Below are positions 50,371-59,984 of a DNA stretch of 64,000 nt, in pieces. Each line of letters begins with the position of its first letter. Position 1 is the first letter of the stretch. The notes beneath the pieces are model-generated. The model worked only from the letters and a program-made list of their open reading frames with translations. It was not told the origin of the DNA and did no database searches. Origin of the DNA: Chitinophaga arvensicola (GTDB lineage Bacteria; Bacteroidota; Bacteroidia; Chitinophagales; Chitinophagaceae). The translations under genes were made by a program, and so were the position numbers. The DNA lies in NCBI RefSeq assembly GCF_900110835.1, contig NZ_FOJG01000001.1, positions 1,747,022-1,811,021 of the forward strand, given 5' to 3'.

Positions 50371-51546
50371 TCATCCAACCATCGGATGTCTCTTATATGG
50401 AGCAGTCCTATCAAATAAATAGCGATAAGTAGTTAACTGCCGGGTAGGAATAGCTCCAAGCGCTTCCGCTACATTCTGCATCCTTGGATTGAAGTCGCCG
50501 ATCCATTGCATTTCATAATCGACGTAATGCGACATACCACTCTGGATTAACTTAGCGCCTTCTACGATCATATACGCATCAATTCCTTTGCCCTGGAATT
50601 CAGGAATAATTCCGAAGATGATCCCCACCATTTTTTTGCAGGCGCCGGTTTGCTTCAGCCACAGGAATTTCAGTTTTTGCAGCAGACCAAATTTTCCGTT
50701 CATGTGTTTGATGTACTGATTCAGATCCGGTAAATTTAACCAGATAGCAATCGGCTCATCGTTGTGATAAACAAACCAGGCGATCTTTTCATCCAGCAGT
50801 GGTTTCATCTGTTTGAAAAGTGCCAGTGCCTGTGCTTTCCCCATTTCCTTACCGCCGGCATGCTGTGCCCAGGCTTTGTTGTATACGATGCTGAAAGCTT
50901 CTGCAAACCGTGGCAGATCATTTTTGCGGATATGTATTGCCTTAAAAGCCGGATCCGCTTCAATGGCCGCGTGACGGGCAAAGAATTTAGGTTGCAGCTG
51001 ATCGCTCACCTTCATGCCATAGCAAATCTGGTTGAAGAAAAGCTGGAAACCATATTGTTCAAATAAGCGGATGTAATAGGGCGGATTAAAATTCATGCAA
51101 TACAGCGGTTCGTGAAATCCCTGTGTAAGTAACCCCCACCAGTTGTTCCGTTCCCCAAAGTTAATAGGGCCATCCATTGCTCCCATGCCTTTTTCCTGCA
51201 GCCATTTTTTAGCAGTGTCCAGCAATAAATTGGCTGCTTCCTGCTGATCAATACAGTCAAAGAAACCAACGCCGCCAACGAGGCATTCGTCTCCTTTGGT
51301 TTTATATTTTTTGTTCACAAAAGCCGCTATCCTGCCGGATAATCTGCCCTTGTCATCTTTTAAAATCCATCTGATACACTCCCCATGACGGAATGCCTTA
51401 TTTTTTTCCGGATCAAAAACCGCTTCTATATCCTTATCCAGCGGCCTTATCCAGCCGGGTACATCTTTGTTGAGTGTTACATGTACATCGATAAATTGCC
51501 TGGCTGTTTGTTCATCATTTACAATAATCAGTTGCATGGAGACCAT
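50371..51546 (-). CDS. GNAT-fold acetyltransferase-like protein
   Basis: The protein is 391 residues. The C-terminal domain shows GIIFGIIPEFQGKGIDAYMI, whose QGKGIDA is the acetyl-CoA P-loop region of the GNAT fold. The N-terminal half (FDPEKNKAFRHGECIRWILKD, GRIAAFVNKKYK) looks like a second, degenerate GNAT repeat. Together they match large double-GNAT proteins of unknown substrate, common in this phylum. Two starts compete: ATG 51546 stands 5 bp after a TACATTTG box (leaderless), and ATG 51537 is three codons inside. The box favours the longer form. Confidence 0.75.
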   Translation of the reverse strand: MVSMQLIIVNDEQTARQFIDVHVTLNKDVPGWIRPLDKDIEAVFDPEKNKAFRHGECIRWILKDDKGRLSGRIAAFVNKKYKTKGDECLVGGVGFFDCIDQQEAANLLLDTAKKWLQEKGMGAMDGPINFGERNNWWGLLTQGFHEPLYCMNFNPPYYIRLFEQYGFQLFFNQICYGMKVSDQLQPKFFARHAAIEADPAFKAIHIRKNDLPRFAEAFSIVYNKAWAQHAGGKEMGKAQALALFKQMKPLLDEKIAWFVYHNDEPIAIWLNLPDLNQYIKHMNGKFGLLQKLKFLWLKQTGACKKMVGIIFGIIPEFQGKGIDAYMIVEGAKLIQSGMSHYVDYEMQWIGDFNPRMQNVAEALGAIPTRQLTTYRYLFDRTAPYKRHPMVG

Positions 51547-51551
51547 TTGTA

Positions 51552-51559
51552 CAAATGTA
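51552..51559 (-). promoter_or_regulatory. -7 box TACATTTG 5 bp before the GNAT-like start
   Basis: A perfect box on the minus strand. Five bases separate it from the first ATG, like other genes in this window. Confidence 0.5.
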
Positions 51560-51599
51560 ATAAAAACTGCATTGGCATTATTTTTTCTCTTCTCCGGGT

Positions 51600-52217
51600 A
51601 TGAAAAGACACTACGTTTATCCCGCTATCCTGTTATTATTGATCGTGGTATTCAGCCTGGGCTACTGCCAGCAACAGCGGTATGTCCGTAAAGTACTCTC
51701 TGAAAACCAGCGCCTGTGGAACGAAAACCGCGATTTACGCAAAAGCCTGGACCAGTCCGGGGCAGTATCACAGCAAATTACCAATCACCAGGAATTACAG
51801 CAAAGAGTAGCCGGGCAGTTTATCGAGCGCCGTGCCTACTACCGCCGCAACTGGCAGCAATTTATTGCAGTGAGTGCCGGAGATTACCGTACCGGCCTGC
51901 TGGGAGGCATCAAAAACCTGAATATCATTGTGAAAAATCAAACGGAATATGCCCTGGATAACGTGGTAGTGAAAGTGTCGTACATGCGTAACAATGATGA
52001 AGTTTTTAAAACAGAACAATATACCATCAGCAATATTCCGGAGAAAGGCATCCGCAGTATTCCGGCCTCCAACAGCCGCAAAGGAAGCAAGGTGGCCGTT
52101 AAACTGATCAGCATTACCAGTCAGCCGATGAACTTCTGCTGGGCAGCAGATAAACCCGTTCCCACCGGTAACCCCGACCCATTTGAATGTGTGCCGTCTG
52201 CGAAACAGAATCCCTAA
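51600..52217 (+). CDS. membrane-anchored coiled-coil protein, unknown
   Basis: The protein is 205 residues. It has an N-terminal membrane anchor (YPAILLLLIVVFSLGYC), then a coiled-coil segment (RKVLSENQRLWNENRDLRKS, then HHELQQRVAGQ-like helix), then a beta-rich C-terminal domain (GIKNLNIIVKNQTEYALDNV, VKVSYMRNNDEVFKTEQYTI) resembling a FxLYD-type module. It is probably anchored in the inner membrane with the domain in the periplasm. It precedes the small GNAT gene by 9 bp, but that gene has its own -7 box inside the stop region. Function unknown. Confidence 0.7.
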   Translation: MKRHYVYPAILLLLIVVFSLGYCQQQRYVRKVLSENQRLWNENRDLRKSLDQSGAVSQQITNHQELQQRVAGQFIERRAYYRRNWQQFIAVSAGDYRTGLLGGIKNLNIIVKNQTEYALDNVVVKVSYMRNNDEVFKTEQYTISNIPEKGIRSIPASNSRKGSKVAVKLISITSQPMNFCWAADKPVPTGNPDPFECVPSAKQNP

Positions 52218-52222
52218 CTTTG
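52215..52222 (+). promoter_or_regulatory. -7 box TAACTTTG 4 bp before the GNAT gene
   Basis: A perfect box overlapping the stop codon of the upstream gene; CAGG and then the ATG follow. Confidence 0.5.
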
Positions 52223-52226
52223 CAGG

Positions 52227-52739
52227 ATGATTGAGTTAATACCCGTCAACATCGTGGAAGATGCAGTAAAAACACTTTACGAAGATGCTTTTCCCCTGGA
52301 AGAAAGAAGACCCTGGGACCAGCAACTGGCGCTCGTTGCCACCGGAAAACTACAACTATTACGCATTAACCGCGATCATGATTATGCCGGATTTATCTTT
52401 TACTGGTCGCTGCCGGCATTCAGTTTTATTGAACATTTTGCCATTCATCCGGATAAAAGAGGTGGAGGCGCCGGTACACAGGTGATGCAGGTAATGGAAG
52501 CACGGTTGAAACAGATTGTACTGGAAGTAGAACCGCCAATAACGGAGCAGGCTATACGTAGAATAAAATTTTATGAGCGGCTGGGGTACCAGACTTTCCC
52601 CGAACCTTATCAGCAACCAGCCTATTATCCGCAGTTTGCACCCCTGGATCTCCACCTGATGCAGAAAGGATTATCGCCGGCTGCGGCAGATTTTATCAGC
52701 ATCCGGGATCAGTTATACAAATACGTATATAACAAATAA
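52227..52739 (+). CDS. GNAT family N-acetyltransferase
   Basis: The protein is 170 residues, a compact single GNAT domain. FIEHFAIHPDKRGGGAGTQVMQVMEARL is the acetyl-CoA-binding motif A (here HPDKRGGGAGT), and IRRIKFYERLGYQ is the usual motif B (FYERLGF). The substrate is unknown; candidates are an amino group on a small molecule or a protein. The ATG lies 4 bp after the TAACTTTG box, so the mRNA is probably leaderless. It ends at the shared terminator hairpin at 52742-52817. Confidence 0.88.
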   Translation: MIELIPVNIVEDAVKTLYEDAFPLEERRPWDQQLALVATGKLQLLRINRDHDYAGFIFYWSLPAFSFIEHFAIHPDKRGGGAGTQVMQVMEARLKQIVLEVEPPITEQAIRRIKFYERLGYQTFPEPYQQPAYYPQFAPLDLHLMQKGLSPAAADFISIRDQLYKYVYNK

Positions 52740-52741
52740 AA

Positions 52742-52817
52742 AAAGTACGAATGAAACAACAGACGTAAATGATGTTATCTCACAAAACATCGTCGTCGCT
52801 GTTCCCATTCGTACTTT
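52742..52817. terminator. long-loop hairpin terminator between convergent genes
   Basis: AAAGTACGAATG (52742-52753) and CATTCGTACTTT (52806-52817) are exact complements 52 bp apart. An inner GATGTT/AACATC stem (about 52770-52792) fills part of the loop. It separates the GNAT gene and the minus-strand gene at 52838. Confidence 0.6.
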
Positions 52818-52837
52818 CTTTTCTTATCACTGGCCGG

Positions 52838-54427
52838 TTATCCTACTCGTGAAGGACGATCCGGTTGTGGCTGTTGTTGTCTTTGTTGTTGTTCCTGTTG
52901 TCTTTGCTGCTGCTCCTGTTGTCTCTGCTGTTGCTGCTGCTGTTGTTGTTCTCTCTGTACGCGTTGCTGTTGTTCCTGTTGTTGTCTCTGTTGCTGTTGC
53001 TGTTGTTGTTGCTGCTCTCTCTGTACGCGTTGCTGTTGTTCCTGTTGTTGTCTCTGCTGCTGTTGTTGCTGTTGCTGCATACGCTGTTGTTGTTGCTGCT
53101 GTTGCTGTTGTTCTCTCTGTACGCGTTGCTGTTGTTCCTGTTGTTGTCTTTGCTGCTGTTGTTGCTGTGCCTGAACGCGTTGTGCCTGTTGCTGCTGCTG
53201 CTGTTGTTGTTGCTGTTGAATCCTCTGTTGTTGCTGCTGTAACTGTTGCTGTTGTTCTGCACTCCTGTCTGGTGTTACTCTCGATGGTCTGTTAAAATTA
53301 CCGGGATTATTATTCACCGGATTTGCCGGATTCACCGGTTGTGTGGTACCCTGTCTTACTCTTCCGTTATTATTATTCGAAGGAATATTACCAGGATTAT
53401 TATTTACCGGCTGATTGGGATTGATGTTACCAGGTCTTACCCTGCCGTTGTCATTCCCGCTGTTTCCCGGAAAATTGCCGTTGTTATTGGGCTGAGTCAC
53501 CTCGCCGGGTCTTACTATCCTGCCACCGCCATTGTTAACCGGGTTGGTACCTGGTTGCGGATTGGTGTTGTTGTTACCAGGGGTAATACGACCGGGGCGG
53601 TTATTGTTGTTATTATCAACAGACTGCACGGGTCTGGTACGATCCGCATCACGGCCACGCTGGATAGCGGTAGCATCCGGACGGTAAATACGCAACTGGT
53701 TGTTCTCTACCCGTCCACCACCTGGTCTGTTGGTATTTTCTATCCTTACAGGTCTTACCACTTCACCGGAATAACGCTGTACATCTCTGGCACTAGGTCC
53801 GGCATACACCCGGTTACCGCCGTAATTGCTGGTGTTGTTGATAATGGTGGTATTGTTGATGATCGTTACGTTCCGGCTGTTATTTATATAGTAATTGTTG
53901 ATGCGTGGATTACCGATATACTGTCTTGGTACAAACGCCCAGTAATTGGCAGGTGCGTTGTAAGAGTACTGTGGTCCCATTGGCGCCCAACCGTAGTAAT
54001 CGCCACCGGTTCTCCAGCTTACCCATGCCGGACCCCAGTCGTAACCCGGTACCCACATCCAGCCCTGGAAATCGTCATACAACCAGCGACCGTAGTGGAA
54101 AGCTGCCCAACCCCATGAATAATCAGACATCCAGGTCCAGCCGTAATCGGTATATACCCAGTGTCCGTTTGTATAATATGGTCTGAAGTCCCTGCCTGCA
54201 TTAGGTATCCATACCCGGTCGTATCCGGGATAACTTACCCAGCGGCCGTAAGGACTTAATTCGTCATAAAATGAAATAGAACCGCTCACCTGTACCTGCG
54301 GACCACCGCCATAGGAAGAGCCGTACTGATCATCATAACCTGCAGGAGCATACGTAGATGCACAACTGCTGACGAAGAAGGCTATAAATAAAAGTGATAT
54401 TCCGGTATGTTTGATTAATCTGTTCAT
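52838..54427 (-). CDS. DUF6600-type envelope lipoprotein with Gln/Arg-rich repeat tail
   Basis: The protein is 529 residues. A lipoprotein signal, SLLFIAFFVSSC (Cys 23), starts the chain. Residues about 50-185 hold repeated W/Y-G motifs (FYDELSPYGRWVSY, NGHWVYTDYGWTWMSDYSWG, HYGRWLYDDFQGWMWVPGYD). This is the aromatic repeat array of DUF6600-like proteins. Residues 185-385 are Asn/Gly/Pro/Arg-rich, with recurring NNNGRVRPG-like units. Residues about 390-525 are almost entirely Gln with Arg-Val and Glu breaks. It is likely an envelope- or peptidoglycan-associated protein. The tail is encoded by the tandem repeat 52870-53262 and may vary in length. It is a single gene, with an upstream region of 320 bp. 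Confidence 0.75.
   Translation of the reverse strand: MNRLIKHTGISLLFIAFFVSSCASTYAPAGYDDQYGSSYGGGPQVQVSGSISFYDELSPYGRWVSYPGYDRVWIPNAGRDFRPYYTNGHWVYTDYGWTWMSDYSWGWAAFHYGRWLYDDFQGWMWVPGYDWGPAWVSWRTGGDYYGWAPMGPQYSYNAPANYWAFVPRQYIGNPRINNYYINNSRNVTIINNTTIINNTSNYGGNRVYAGPSARDVQRYSGEVVRPVRIENTNRPGGGRVENNQLRIYRPDATAIQRGRDADRTRPVQSVDNNNNNRPGRITPGNNNTNPQPGTNPVNNGGGRIVRPGEVTQPNNNGNFPGNSGNDNGRVRPGNINPNQPVNNNPGNIPSNNNNGRVRQGTTQPVNPANPVNNNPGNFNRPSRVTPDRSAEQQQQLQQQQQRIQQQQQQQQQQQAQRVQAQQQQQQRQQQEQQQRVQREQQQQQQQQQRMQQQQQQQQRQQQEQQQRVQREQQQQQQQQQRQQQEQQQRVQREQQQQQQQQRQQEQQQRQQEQQQRQQQPQPDRPSRVG
52870..53262 (-). repeat. tandem trinucleotide-rich repeat coding for polyGln
   Basis: Near-identical blocks of about 80-100 bp are built on CAG/CAA-type codons, each containing the unit that encodes QQQRVQREQ. 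At least three such blocks and several partial ones follow each other, so replication slippage can change their number. Antisense and frame-shifted open reading frames here are artefacts of the composition. Confidence 0.85.
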
Positions 54428-54657
54428 AACTCCTGTTTTTTAGTCCTGATAGGTTGTTAAGTAGACTCTGAAGAGATAATGAATGCTGTGTAAAATTGTC
54501 TTTCTGTCAACAAGCATTTTTAATGGTCTGGGAATAAAGTATAGATGGCGGAATCATGTTGAATTGTTAAAGGATTATGTTAAAAATTTTATAACGTTTA
54601 TGCTATTGCTACTGCATTACATAGGCTATAAGACAAAAATGATTCCAAATTCGTAAT

Positions 54658-54682
54658 CGCTGTAAGCGCTTGCATTACAGCG
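54658..54682. promoter_or_regulatory. palindrome CGCTGTAA-N9-TTACAGCG upstream of pnuC
   Basis: A perfect 8-bp inverted repeat at 54658-54665 and 54675-54682 lies 66 bp before the pnuC start, with a -7-like TAATATTG at about 54722. It is a candidate operator. The rest of the intergenic stretch 54428-54748 holds no gene, and no thiamine-type riboswitch was seen. Confidence 0.45.
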
Positions 54683-54748
54683 GATAACAGAACAGTATCG
54701 GGAATAATAAAACATTCCTGTAATATTGTAGCAGCAGATTTAAATTTA

Positions 54749-55399
54749 ATGATGGACTTTTTCAGCATTCAGCACATTTTCTTTACCGCGTTAGGGTATC
54801 CCGTTAGCTATGTGGAATTTATCGGAACATTAACCGGGCTTTTGTGCGTGGTGCTGGCCGCCAGGGATCATATCCTGACCTGGCCGGTAGGGTTGGTGAA
54901 TGTAAGTTGCTTTTTTGTGTTGTTCTGGCAATTGCAGTTATATGCAGATATGTTTCTGCAGGTTTATTTCTTTGCTACAGGCGTTTACGGCTGGCTTTTC
55001 TGGTACCGGAAAAAGCCGGAGCAGGAGCCGGTGTACGCATTGCGCCGTATACAACGTTGGTGGTTAGGCGTAGCCGCCATATTGCTGTCTGCCGCAACCG
55101 GCTTTGTTATCAGCCGCCTGCACATCTGGTGGCCCCGCGTATTTCAACATCCGGCGGCGTGGCCCTACACCGATTCCATCGTTGCCGTGCTGAGTGTAAT
55201 CGCGAATATCCTGCTGGCAAAAAGAATCTGGGAAAACTGGTTATTGTGGGTTACGGTAGATGTAATCGCCACCTATATTTATTTCCAGAAAGATGTAAAA
55301 TTTCTGGGAATACAGTACTTTATTTTACTCATTATCGCCGCCATGGGACTCATAAAATGGTGGAAAACCTATCGTCAGCAAACCCTTACTGTTAAATAA
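54749..55399 (+). CDS. pnuC: PnuC-family nicotinamide riboside-type vitamin transporter
   Basis: The protein is 216 residues. It has seven to eight hydrophobic segments and the family sequence WPVGLVNVSCFFVLFWQLQLYADMFLQVYFF, then GVYGWLFWYRKK. A central loop rich in basic and aromatic residues (RRIQRWWLG) leads to a second half with AYW-like aromatics, WLLWVTVDVIATYIYF. PnuC members take up nicotinamide riboside, and relatives take thiamine or riboflavin; no riboswitch is present to decide. The start is one of two adjacent ATGs (54749, 54752). The DUF4349 gene begins 5 bp after its stop, so they form an operon. Confidence 0.9.
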   Translation: MMDFFSIQHIFFTALGYPVSYVEFIGTLTGLLCVVLAARDHILTWPVGLVNVSCFFVLFWQLQLYADMFLQVYFFATGVYGWLFWYRKKPEQEPVYALRRIQRWWLGVAAILLSAATGFVISRLHIWWPRVFQHPAAWPYTDSIVAVLSVIANILLAKRIWENWLLWVTVDVIATYIYFQKDVKFLGIQYFILLIIAAMGLIKWWKTYRQQTLTVK

Positions 55400-55404
55400 A
55401 CCCT

Positions 55405-56280
55405 ATGCGTACTACAAAGCAACAGATTCGTCGTATAGCCATTGCTTTTATGGCTGTATTTGTATTGATGTTTATCTTCCGGATCATTTATGGCTATACC
55501 TACAAAGGGCGCCGTTATGATGAACTGGGGAGCAGCAGCTTTTTATCCGGTATCAGAACACATCAGAAAAACTATGCTTCCGAAAAAGTGAAGGGATATA
55601 ACCTCCCGGATGCCGGCTCCCCGCGCCTTTACGGTGGACAGAAGTATGAGAAAATAGCCGATGTGTCCAGTAAGTCCACTCATTTTTCAGAAGATGAAAA
55701 GTTATTGCAGGGGACTATAAAAAAGTTCGATGCCATTGTACAGTACCAGCAGGAATCAGGTAATAGAGGCAACCGTCAGTTACAGCTGCTGATCGGGGTG
55801 TCGCCGGAAAAGTTTGATTCATTTTACGTAGCGGTACAGGGCATTGGTACGATCCGGTCTATGGAAGTCACGAAGAAAGACAAAACCAACGAATACCGTA
55901 AACTCAATGCACAAAGAATTTCACTGGAAAAATCGCTGGCCTCTTTCAACGATCTGAAAGCAAAGGATGGCCGGATTGAAGATTTTATACAGCTGCATAA
56001 CAAGATCTACGAAGTGGAAACTGAATTGCAGGGATTGGGCGTTGAACTTGGCAACTTTGATTCGGAGAATGAGTTTTGTACAGTACAGTTTTCTATGTAC
56101 GAAGGAGCAGCGGAGAAAGCCATCAGCATGGTAACCCGGCTGAAAGTAGCGTTGGAATGGACGATCAAGTACTACGCTGTATTGGTTGCCAGCGCTTTCT
56201 TTGTACTGGCGGCGGCATGGATACTGGTGAAGTTATTGTTGCTGGTAAATGCTTTCATCGCAGCCAATAAAAAGGAGTAA
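55405..56280 (+). CDS. DUF4349 membrane protein
   Basis: The protein is 291 residues. It has an N-terminal transmembrane segment (about 10-28, IAIAFMAVFVLMFIFRIIY), a DUF4349-type domain in the middle with a long coiled-coil (EYRKLNAQRISLEKSLASFN, then IQLHNKIYEVETELQGL) and a C-terminal transmembrane segment (VLVASAFFVLAAAWILVKLLL). The family is of unknown function; coiled-coils between two membrane anchors are typical. It starts 5 bp after pnuC and ends before the strong terminator at 56298. Membrane-associated complex formation is inferred. Confidence 0.83.
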   Translation: MRTTKQQIRRIAIAFMAVFVLMFIFRIIYGYTYKGRRYDELGSSSFLSGIRTHQKNYASEKVKGYNLPDAGSPRLYGGQKYEKIADVSSKSTHFSEDEKLLQGTIKKFDAIVQYQQESGNRGNRQLQLLIGVSPEKFDSFYVAVQGIGTIRSMEVTKKDKTNEYRKLNAQRISLEKSLASFNDLKAKDGRIEDFIQLHNKIYEVETELQGLGVELGNFDSENEFCTVQFSMYEGAAEKAISMVTRLKVALEWTIKYYAVLVASAFFVLAAAWILVKLLLLVNAFIAANKKE

Positions 56281-56297
56281 GAAATATAATTATATAT

Positions 56298-56348
56298 AAA
56301 AGCCGGACATCGCCATCGACTGATAGGCGCTATGTCCGGCTTTTTTTT
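56298..56348 (+). terminator. terminator of the pnuC operon
   Basis: AAAAGCCGGACAT / ATGTCCGGCTTTT pair around an inner CGCC/GGCG stem, and an eight-T run follows. Confidence 0.9.
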
Positions 56349-56520
56349 GCTACTGCGGCGTCCGGCAGGTAGGAATTAGCCGTAGTTCAGCCCTATCTCC
56401 CCCCTATTAAAGGCCCTTGTAAGCTGCACCTATAAGAGAGGGCTTATAGGGAGGTCACGGATGTTTCAAACATCGGTATATATTATGAAATACTTTTCTG
56501 GATATGGGAGGCAGGAAAAT

Positions 56521-56550
56521 AAAATGCCGGAGTCCCCACTCCGGCATTTT
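56521..56550 (-). terminator. terminator of the metallophosphoesterase gene
   Basis: AAAATGCCGGAGT-CCCC-ACTCCGGCATTTT is a perfect 13-bp stem beside the stop codon at 56555. The 150 bp between it and the previous terminator hold no gene. Confidence 0.9.
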
Positions 56551-56554
56551 GTAC

Positions 56555-57772
56555 TTACACGGTGTATTCACCCACTTTTGTTCCGTCGTCTCTCAGCATG
56601 GTGAGTACCAGTTTATGCTGATCCGCTTTTATCTGAATGATGGTTCGGTTGCCGTCTTTCGGGCCGCCGCCGATGATCAGCGGATATTCGTGCTCCCCTT
56701 TCACGGGAGCATATACGCCATACTTATGTGTATGCCCGCAAATTAAGATGTCGATTTTATGCTTGTTGAACAGGCCGCCGAACAGTTCGCGGCAGTGCAT
56801 AACGCCATGCCAGTCGCCGGAGTGGTAATGCGGAATGTGCATCATGACAACTTTATGTTTTGCTTTTCTGAAAGCCGGGCTTTGCAGCTGTTTTTCCAGC
56901 CACCGGGCCTGTTCCTCGCGGTAGTGGTCGAAATCTGCAATGCCTGCATACACAGGATGTTCATCTGCTTTATCTTCTCCCGTATCCAGTACAATAGCGG
57001 ATACCGGACCGATGTTAAACGTAAAATAGTTGTTGTAGCCGGGGTTATCGAAGTATTGATGCCATTCCCGGGCGTACTTGCCACGGGTTTCATGGTTGCC
57101 CCGTACATACATGAAGGGGGTTTGGGTAGAGAAGGTATCGCCGCAGGCGGTGAGCATATGGTCAATGATCTGTTGCTCGTCGGACTGGTAATCAAACACA
57201 TCTCCGTTAAAGAATACAAAATCGTAGGGATTATCGCCGTTCATTTTCATCAGGTGCGGAATGGATTCCGGGCGATCGTGGATATCGTTGATGATGAGCC
57301 AGGACACGGTGTCCGACTTGGGATCGGGAGCGGTAAAAGTGTACACATCGCTTTCTATGGTGTTGCCATAGGTAAGCTTATACGGTTCAAACGAAACGAT
57401 GTCTTTGGAGCACACTTTATAGCTATATTTTTTGCCGGGTTCGAGGGCATCCAGTTCTATGCGGTGGAGGCGGTTGTTGGCTTCCACGAGTCCGTGGGAA
57501 ACGCGGTGCGCTTTCTTATCCAGTTGTCCGTTCAGGCCGTATTCTACCCAGCTGTAGCAGGGGCGGGCGGTGAGCCATCTTACAGAAAGGGTATTTGGGC
57601 CGGGATACTGGAGGTAGGGTTTGCAAAGGAACTGGTGTTCGGGGGCGGCGGGGGCTGACAGGATGCCAGTTCTGGCAGCGGCCGGTACGATGCCGGTGAT
57701 GCCAAGTAATCCTGCTTTGGAAAGGTTGCCGAGGAAAGACCTGCGGGATTGTTCACTGTTTGAATTTATCAT
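56555..57772 (-). CDS. exported metallophosphoesterase with Tat leader
   Basis: The protein is 405 residues. The N-terminus (SEQSRRSFLGNLSKAGLLGI) is a twin-arginine leader, so folded export is expected. Residues about 45-140 are an N-terminal fibronectin-like domain of purple-acid-phosphatase type. The catalytic part has IINDIHD, FFNGDVFDY, RGNHETRGKY, MMHIPHYHSGDWHG and CGHTHKYG, which are the five blocks of calcineurin-like phosphoesterases. It probably scavenges phosphate from a periplasmic or extracellular ester. The gene is monocistronic. Confidence 0.92.
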   Translation of the reverse strand: MINSNSEQSRRSFLGNLSKAGLLGITGIVPAAARTGILSAPAAPEHQFLCKPYLQYPGPNTLSVRWLTARPCYSWVEYGLNGQLDKKAHRVSHGLVEANNRLHRIELDALEPGKKYSYKVCSKDIVSFEPYKLTYGNTIESDVYTFTAPDPKSDTVSWLIINDIHDRPESIPHLMKMNGDNPYDFVFFNGDVFDYQSDEQQIIDHMLTACGDTFSTQTPFMYVRGNHETRGKYAREWHQYFDNPGYNNYFTFNIGPVSAIVLDTGEDKADEHPVYAGIADFDHYREEQARWLEKQLQSPAFRKAKHKVVMMHIPHYHSGDWHGVMHCRELFGGLFNKHKIDILICGHTHKYGVYAPVKGEHEYPLIIGGGPKDGNRTIIQIKADQHKLVLTMLRDDGTKVGEYTV

Positions 57773-57995
57773 ATGTATATATTATATATATCAGGATAGC
57801 GCTTAAAAATAGCAAAGGAATCAGGAAAAGGAAGCTATTTTTATATGAATGGCTGTGGGCTGGCAATGGTAATTTATAGATAATAAAAAACCGTAATTTG
57901 ACAGACTACGCTTTACATTGCCGGGTTATAAAACTTTATTAATGATAAAATCGGCGAAAAATGCGGCGGGAAAAGGATTTTTTTCGTCGTTAGCG

Positions 57996-58027
57996 TTTTG
58001 ATTTTCATCCATTAACTCTTACCTTTG
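57996..58027 (+). promoter_or_regulatory. atpD promoter TTTTG-N19-TACCTTTG
   Basis: TTTTG at 57996-58000, a 19-bp spacer and TACCTTTG at 58020-58027 are a perfect Bacteroidota housekeeping promoter. A leader of about 85 nt separates it from the ATG at 58117. The other part of 57773-58116 shows nothing else. Confidence 0.85.
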
Positions 58028-58083
58028 CGGCAAATTTTGGAAACTGTATGCAATGCAATTTGATACGGTTTTTGGAACAGTAA

Positions 58084-59619
<1,536 letters not shown>

Positions 59620-59627
59620 TTAAGTCG

Positions 59628-59652
59628 ATGATCCCGGTTCTGCCGGGATCAT
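59628..59652 (+). other. intercistronic hairpin between atpD and atpC
   Basis: ATGATCCCGG-TTCTG-CCGGGATCAT is a perfect 10-bp stem 8 bp after the atpD stop. It has no T-run, so it may protect or partly attenuate the message, giving different amounts of beta and epsilon. The in-frame ATG within the stem is not the atpC start. Confidence 0.6.
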
Positions 59653-59678
59653 TACCCTTCACCATTTACGATCATAAC

Positions 59679-59936
59679 ATGCTATTAGAAGTATTAACAC
59701 CAGAAAGAAAATTATATGCCGGAGAAGTGTACGGAGTACAACTGCCGGGCATTGACGGTTCTTTTGAAATACTGGATAAACATGCGCCATTAATTGCAGC
59801 TCTCGGAAATGGTAAAATGAAAGTGCTGAAAGATAAAGCAACTGTTGAGTTCTTTACTATCAGCGGCGGATTCGTGGAAGTGTTGCGCAATAAGGCTACC
59901 GTACTCGTAGAAGGCGCTGTAGCAGTGGAAAAATAA
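59679..59936 (+). CDS. atpC: F1-ATPase subunit epsilon (short form)
   Basis: The protein is 85 residues from the ATG at 59679 (MLLEVLTPERKLYAGEVYGV). It is the N-terminal beta-sandwich only: GIDGSFEILDKHAPLIAALG and FFTISGGFVEVLRNKATVLVE are the family strands. The two C-terminal helices that inhibit ATP hydrolysis in many bacteria are absent, as often in Bacteroidota. The more distant ATG at 59628 lies inside the hairpin stem and is rejected. It is in an operon with atpD (59-bp gap) and ends at the terminator at 59961. Confidence 0.93.
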   Translation: MLLEVLTPERKLYAGEVYGVQLPGIDGSFEILDKHAPLIAALGNGKMKVLKDKATVEFFTISGGFVEVLRNKATVLVEGAVAVEK

Positions 59937-59960
59937 GCATACCAGCAAATTATAATAACC

Positions 59961-59984
59961 AGGCCGGGTAAGATTACCCGGCCT
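59961..59984 (+). terminator. terminator of atpDC
   Basis: AGGCCGGGTA-AGAT-TACCCGGCCT is a perfect 10-bp stem followed by TCGTTTT. Confidence 0.9.

Noticed and set aside
50146-50418. 90-codon plus-strand open frame
   Set aside because: AT-rich, runs through the terminator of the convergent gene and has no recognisable features.
52849-53295. Long antisense and shifted frames in the Gln-rich tract
   Set aside because: They are by-products of trinucleotide repeats lacking stop codons, not independent genes.
54428-54748. Thiamine or other riboswitch before pnuC
   Set aside because: I looked for a TPP-type conserved core and found none; only the CGCTGTAA palindrome is present.
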